DNA of 33,763 nucleotides from positions 1 through 33,763 of the forward strand of contig CAMLGG010000022.1 in NCBI GenBank assembly GCA_946479475.1, written 5' to 3'. The first letter of the stretch is position 1. Each line of letters begins with the position of its first letter. The translations under genes and the position numbers were made by a program. The notes beneath the pieces were generated by a model that was given only the letters and a program-made list of their open reading frames with translations, searched no databases and was not told where the DNA came from. Source of the DNA: an uncultured Ideonella sp. (GTDB lineage Bacteria; Pseudomonadota; Gammaproteobacteria; Burkholderiales; Burkholderiaceae). Shown here piece after piece: positions 29,946-33,763 of the stretch.

Positions 29946-31690
29946 CAGGCGGCCAGGCGCGCCTTCACGGTGGCGCCCACGTCGGCGACCGCGACCTTGG
30001 CGGCCTCGGCGTCGCGCCGGCCCTGCACCTCGAGCTGGCCTTCCTTCAGGCCGCGGTCCGAGATGACCACGCGCAACGGCACGCCGATCAGTTCCCAGTC
30101 GGCGAACATCGCACCCGGGCGCTCGCCGCGGTCGTCCAGCATCACGTCGATGCCGGCGGCCAGCAGCTCGTCGTGCAGCTTGTCGGCGGCCGCCTTCACC
30201 TCGGGCGAGCGGTCGTAGCCGATCGGGCAGAGGACGCAGGCAAAGGGCGCAATGGAAGCCGGCCAGATGATGCCGCGCGAGTCGTTGTTCTGCTCGATGG
30301 CTGCCCCGAGGATGCGCGTCACGCCAATGCCGTAGCAGCCCATCTGGAAAGGCTGCGGCTTGCCGTTCTCGTCCAGGAAGTTGGCGTTCATCGCCGCCGA
30401 ATACTTGGTGCCGAGGTAGAACACATGGCCGACCTCGATTCCGCGCTGGATGGCCAGCACGCCCTTGCCGTCCGGCGAAGGGTCGCCCACCACGACGTTG
30501 CGGATGTCCGCCACGAAATCGGGCTCGGGCAGGTCGCGGCCCCAGTTGGCGCCGGTGTAGTGGTAGTCGGCGTCGTTGGCTCCGCAGACGAAGTCGGCCA
30601 TGTTCGCCACCGTCCTGTCGGCGATCACCTTGATCGGCTTCTTCGTGCCGATGGGGCCGAGGTAGCCGGGCTTGCAGCCGAAATACTCGTCGATCTCGGC
30701 GACGGTGGCGAAGCGATAGCCGTTCTTGAGCCCCGGCACCTTGCCCGTCTTGACTTCGTTGAGCTCGTGGTCGCCGCGCACGAGCAGCAGCCACACCGTC
30801 GTCTTGACGATGTCACCCGCCTCGTTCTTCTCGTCCGTGGCGAGGACCAGCGACTTCACTGTGCGCGCCAGCGGAAGCCCGAGCAGCTCGGCCACGTCGG
30901 CGCAGGTGGCTTTGCCGGGGGTCGGCGCCTTCACGAGCGGCTCACCCGCCGCTGCACGCTCGGGGATCAGCGAGACCGCCTCGGCCAGCTCGATGTTGGC
31001 AGCGAAGTCGCTGGTGGGGCAGTACACGAGCGCATCCTCGCCCGTCTCGGCGATGACCTGGAACTCGTGCGAGGCATCCCCGCCGATGGCCCCGGTGTCG
31101 GCCGCCACGGCGCGGTACTGCAGGCCGAAGCGGTCGAAGATCGCGCAATAGGCGCGGTACATCACCTCGTAGCTCCTCAGCGCGGAGTCCTTGTCGCGGT
31201 CGAAGGAGTAGGCGTCCTTCATCGTGAACTCGCGCCCGCGCATCACGCCGAACCGGGGCCGCCGCTCGTCGCGGAACTTGGTCTGGATGTGATAGAAGTT
31301 CTTCGGCAGCTGCTTGTAGCTGCGCAGCTCCTGGCGCGCGATGTCGGTGATCACCTCCTCGGAGGTAGGCTGGATGACGAAGTCGCGGTCGTGCCTGTCC
31401 TTCACCCGCATCAGCTCGGGCCCGTAGGCCTGGAAGCGGCCCGTCTCCTGCCACAGCTCGGCCGGCTGCACCACCGGCATCAGCAGCTCCACCGCGCCGG
31501 CGCGGTTCATCTCCTCGCGGATGATGGCCTCGACCTTGCGGATCACCCGCAGGCCCATCGGCAGGTAGTTGTAGATGCCTGCCCCCAGCCGCTTGATCAT
31601 GCCGGCACGCATCATCAACTGATGGCTGACGACCTCGGCGTCGGCGGGTGCTTCCTTGAGCGTGGAAATGAAGAACTGGCTGGCTTTCAT
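29945..31690 (-). CDS. proS: Prolyl-tRNA synthetase, bacterial type with editing domain
   Basis: The 581-residue product charges tRNA-Pro. Class II synthetase motif 2 is seen in [25 protein letters not shown] (about 139-163) and motif 3 in [12 protein letters not shown] (about 450-461). Between them sits the YbaK-like insertion (about 225-400), which edits mischarged Ala-tRNA-Pro; it includes [10 protein letters not shown] and the later GYLGPIG. The C-terminal anticodon-binding domain starts near PFACVLCPI. The size and domain order are those of the bacterial (E. coli-like) form. It is divergent from rppH, with a 110-base gap between the two starts. Confidence 0.97.
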   Translation of the reverse strand: MKASQFFISTLKEAPADAEVVSHQLMMRAGMIKRLGAGIYNYLPMGLRVIRKVEAIIREEMNRAGAVELLMPVVQPAELWQETGRFQAYGPELMRVKDRHDRDFVIQPTSEEVITDIARQELRSYKQLPKNFYHIQTKFRDERRPRFGVMRGREFTMKDAYSFDRDKDSALRSYEVMYRAYCAIFDRFGLQYRAVAADTGAIGGDASHEFQVIAETGEDALVYCPTSDFAANIELAEAVSLIPERAAAGEPLVKAPTPGKATCADVAELLGLPLARTVKSLVLATDEKNEAGDIVKTTVWLLLVRGDHELNEVKTGKVPGLKNGYRFATVAEIDEYFGCKPGYLGPIGTKKPIKVIADRTVANMADFVCGANDADYHYTGANWGRDLPEPDFVADIRNVVVGDPSPDGKGVLAIQRGIEVGHVFYLGTKYSAAMNANFLDENGKPQPFQMGCYGIGVTRILGAAIEQNNDSRGIIWPASIAPFACVLCPIGYDRSPEVKAAADKLHDELLAAGIDVMLDDRGERPGAMFADWELIGVPLRVVISDRGLKEGQLEVQGRRDAEAAKVAVADVGATVKARLAA

Positions 31691-31765
31691 GGGCGCTGGG
31701 GCTTTGCGCCCGGCGGCGTGACGCTTGGGGTAAGCGAGAGCCTGCGCCCTCCAGGCCGCCGGTGC

Positions 31766-31793
31766 TATATTGATTTCAGTTCAAAAATTGGGG
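31766..31793 (+). promoter_or_regulatory. rppH -10 box and ribosome-binding site
   Basis: TATATT at 31766-31771 is a five-of-six -10 match, about 30 bases before the rppH ATG. GGGG at 31790-31793 lies 7 bases before the ATG and is a plausible ribosome-binding site. The region is AT-rich relative to its surroundings. No clear -35 is visible. Confidence 0.4.
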
Positions 31794-31800
31794 TTTGATT

Positions 31801-32397
31801 ATGCTCGACAGGGAAGGCTACAGGCCTAACGTCGGCATCATCCTGCTCAACGCCCGCAACCAGGTGTTTTGGGGCAAGCGGCTGCGCACCCATTCCTGGC
31901 AGTTCCCGCAAGGGGGCATCAAGTACGGCGAGTCGCCCGAGCAGGCCATGTTCCGTGAGTTGCACGAGGAAGTGGGCCTGCTTCCAGAGCACGTGCAGAT
32001 CCTCGCCCGCACCCGCGACTGGCTGCGTTACGAAGTTCCCGACCACTTCATCCGCAAGGATGCGCGCGGGCACTACAAGGGCCAGAAGCAGATCTGGTTC
32101 CTCCTGAAGCTGATGGGCCGCGACAGCGACATGAACCTGCGCGCGACCGATCACCCGGAATTCGACGCCTGGCGCTGGAACGACTACTGGGTCCCTCTCG
32201 ATGTCGTGATCGAGTTCAAGCGCGGCGTCTACCAGATGGCCTTGACGGAGCTCGCGCGCTTCCTGCCCAAGGTCAACCACCACAACCGCTACCTGCGCAG
32301 CGGCATGCGACCGCACGGCCGTGACGACAGGCGTCGCGAGGAGCCTGCGCCCGGCGAAGTGCCGGCTGCAGACCACGACAACCGGTCCACGCACTGA
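31801..32397 (+). CDS. rppH: RNA pyrophosphohydrolase RppH
   Basis: The 198-residue Nudix hydrolase converts 5'-triphosphate (or diphosphate) ends of mRNA to monophosphate, which starts RNase E-dependent decay. [17 protein letters not shown] is the diagnostic N-terminus. The Nudix box [23 protein letters not shown] runs from about 38 to 60, and [12 protein letters not shown] follows. The start is ATG 31801, with GGGG 7 bases upstream; an in-frame TTG at 31795 is less likely. A C-terminal tail of about 35 charged residues ([13 protein letters not shown] onward) extends beyond the Nudix core, as in other Burkholderiales. It converges on proB. Confidence 0.96.
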   Translation: MLDREGYRPNVGIILLNARNQVFWGKRLRTHSWQFPQGGIKYGESPEQAMFRELHEEVGLLPEHVQILARTRDWLRYEVPDHFIRKDARGHYKGQKQIWFLLKLMGRDSDMNLRATDHPEFDAWRWNDYWVPLDVVIEFKRGVYQMALTELARFLPKVNHHNRYLRSGMRPHGRDDRRREEPAPGEVPAADHDNRSTH

Positions 32398-32418
32398 CGC
32401 GCGCCTCGCAAGGCTCGA

Positions 32419-33537
32419 TCAGGCCAGCACGAGGTTGTCCCGGTGGATCAGCTCGGGCTCGCTGGCATAGCCCAGCAAGCCCTCGATCTGTGAAGAGGGC
32501 TTGCGGGCGATGATGCGGGCCTCGGCGCTGGAGTAGTTGGCCAGGCCGCGCGCGACCTCCGCGCCAGCGGTCGAGCGCACCGCGATCACGTCACCGCGGT
32601 GGAACTCGCCTTCCACCTCGACGACGCCGATGGGCAGAAGACTCTTGCCTTCGTCACGCAGCTTGATCACCGCGCCGTCGTCGATCCTCACCGCACCGCG
32701 CAGCTGGAGGTGATCGGCCATCCACTGCTTGCGCGCCGCGAGCTTGGCCGTGCCGGCCAGCAGCGCCGTGCCGATGGCCTCGCCCGCCACGAGGCGCATC
32801 AGCACGTCGGGCTCGCGGCCCCACGCGATGACGGTGCTCGCGCCGCTGCCCGCGGCACGCCGGGCGGCCAGCACCTTGGTGATCATGCCGCCCCTGCCGA
32901 TGCTGCTGCCCGCGCCGCCGGCCATGGCCTCGAGCGCCGGATCGCCGGCCTGCGCCTCGTCGATGAAGCGGGCGGCCGGGTCCTTGCGAGGATCGGCCGA
33001 ATACAGGCCGCGCTGGTCGGTGAGGATCACGAGCGCGTCCGCCTCGATGAGGTTGGCAACCAGGGCACCGAGCGTGTCGTTGTCGCCGAACTTGATCTCG
33101 TCGTTGACGACCGTGTCGTTCTCGTTGATGACCGGGATGACCTTCAGGCCGAGCAGGGTCAGGAGGGTAGAGCGCGCATTGAGGTAGCGCTCGCGATCCG
33201 CCAGGTCGGCGTGCGTGAGCAGGACCTGCGCGCTGCCCATGCCGTGGGCGGAAAGCTTCTGCTCGTACATCTGCGCCAGGCCCATCTGGCCCACCGCGGC
33301 GGCGGCCTGCAGCTCGGGCAGCTCCTTCGGCCTCGTCGACCAGCCCAGGCGCTTCATGCCCTCGGCGATCGCGCCGGAAGACACCATGACGACCTCGCGC
33401 CCCTGGCTGGCGAGCGCCGCCAGCTGCCGGCACCAGTTGTCGATCGCCGCGGCATCGATGCCCCGGCCCTCGTCGGTCACCAGGCTGGAGCCGACCTTGA
33501 CGACTATGCGGCGCGCTGTCCGCAGGGCCTCACTCAT
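32419..33537 (-). CDS. proB: Glutamate 5-kinase ProB
   Basis: The 372-residue product phosphorylates glutamate as the first step of proline synthesis. The amino-acid-kinase domain has [16 protein letters not shown] (about 9-24), [39 protein letters not shown] and the nucleotide-binding [21 protein letters not shown]-terminal PUA domain begins near 280 and includes [31 protein letters not shown]. Its start overlaps the end of obg by 8 bases. The frame is open for 25 residues further upstream, but ATG 33537 gives the family N-terminus. obg-proB is a conserved pair in proteobacteria. Confidence 0.97.
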   Translation of the reverse strand: MSEALRTARRIVVKVGSSLVTDEGRGIDAAAIDNWCRQLAALASQGREVVMVSSGAIAEGMKRLGWSTRPKELPELQAAAAVGQMGLAQMYEQKLSAHGMGSAQVLLTHADLADRERYLNARSTLLTLLGLKVIPVINENDTVVNDEIKFGDNDTLGALVANLIEADALVILTDQRGLYSADPRKDPAARFIDEAQAGDPALEAMAGGAGSSIGRGGMITKVLAARRAAGSGASTVIAWGREPDVLMRLVAGEAIGTALLAGTAKLAARKQWMADHLQLRGAVRIDDGAVIKLRDEGKSLLPIGVVEVEGEFHRGDVIAVRSTAGAEVARGLANYSSAEARIIARKPSSQIEGLLGYASEPELIHRDNLVLA

Positions 33538-33763
33538 GCGTCCGGCTCCCCTGCGGCGTGTCGAAGCGCGGGTCGGGCGGCGCCGCGGGCGGCTGGTTCT
33601 CGGCCGACACATGGTCCCAGATCGCGTGGATCAGCGGCTGCAGGCCCTCGCGTGCCAGGGCGGAGATCTCGAACACCGGGCCCTTCCACTTGTAGCGCTT
33701 GACGAAGTCCTTCACCCGCTTGGCGCGCTCTTCGGGCGGCACCATGTCGAGCTTGTTCAGCAC
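33530..33763 (-). CDS. obg: GTPase Obg (CgtA), C-terminal part only
   Basis: The last 77 codons of a minus-strand gene are visible; the rest lies beyond the window. [20 protein letters not shown] contains the G4 motif NKLD of the Obg GTPase domain, and [20 protein letters not shown] contains the G5 SAL motif. A short Pro-rich, charged tail ends the protein. Obg is an essential GTPase linked to 50S ribosome assembly. The first visible codon is GTG for an internal valine, not a start. Confidence 0.9.
   Translation of the reverse strand: MLNKLDMVPPEERAKRVKDFVKRYKWKGPVFEISALAREGLQPLIHAIWDHVSAENQPPAAPPDPRFDTPQGSRTHE

Noticed and set aside
1..33763. CRISPR arrays, tRNA/rRNA genes, insertion sequences, integrases, toxin-antitoxin or defence genes
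   Set aside because: I looked for repeated spacers, transposase-like proteins, cloverleaf sequences and toxin-like gene pairs and found none. The only tandem repeats are the short 8-base units before the ArsR gene.

Overview
The window is a GC-rich chromosomal segment that looks like a betaproteobacterium of the order Burkholderiales (Rubrivivax/Leptothrix/Ideonella-like). The basis is the type of each encoded protein and the housekeeping gene neighbourhoods (hemA-prfA-prmC, grxD-ubiX, proS beside rppH, obg-proB). I ran no database search, so the taxonomic call is inference. I see no tRNA, rRNA, CRISPR array, insertion sequence, phage gene or defence system.

Region 1 (1-10084) is for sulfur oxidation. 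A sox operon reads soxC (cut by the window edge)-soxD-soxY-soxZ-soxA-soxX-soxB and encodes periplasmic thiosulfate oxidation including the SoxCD sulfur dehydrogenase. Next comes a compact accessory set: two YeeE/YedE (TsuA-type) sulfur-compound permeases on the minus strand, flanking plus-strand genes for an exported metallo-beta-lactamase-fold hydrolase, a small c-type cytochrome without a Met axial ligand, and an ArsR-family regulator with cysteines placed like those of persulfide sensors. Repeated GCTGAT/CATCA elements at the two promoters of this set look like the regulator's operators.

Region 2 (10155-17920) holds a LysR regulator divergent from a likely catabolic operon: a Bug-type solute receptor, a UxaA/GarD-family dehydratase, a succinate-semialdehyde-type dehydrogenase, an HpaI-type class II aldolase with all four family active-site residues, and a tartrate/D-malate dehydrogenase. 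Together they suggest uptake and breakdown of a hydroxylated dicarboxylic or sugar acid to pyruvate and central metabolites. A ferredoxin-NADP+ reductase gene follows.

Region 3 (17938-22390) has mixed genes: a secreted protein resembling the pro-domain of M35 metallopeptidases, a siderophore-interacting flavoreductase, a DapA-family lyase, the protein AMPylase SelO, and a small Tat-type secreted protein.

Region 4 (22387-33763) is core metabolism and translation: miaB (with an extra N-terminus encoded by a palindromic element), a small membrane protein, hemA (with a perfect FNR/ANR box and a near-leaderless promoter), prfA, prmC, a small outer-membrane-like protein, grxD, ubiX, a lytic transglycosylase, proS, rppH, proB and the 3' end of obg. 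No gene-free stretch exceeds 300 bases; the longest is 20130-20403, which contains two tandem hairpins and a T-run.
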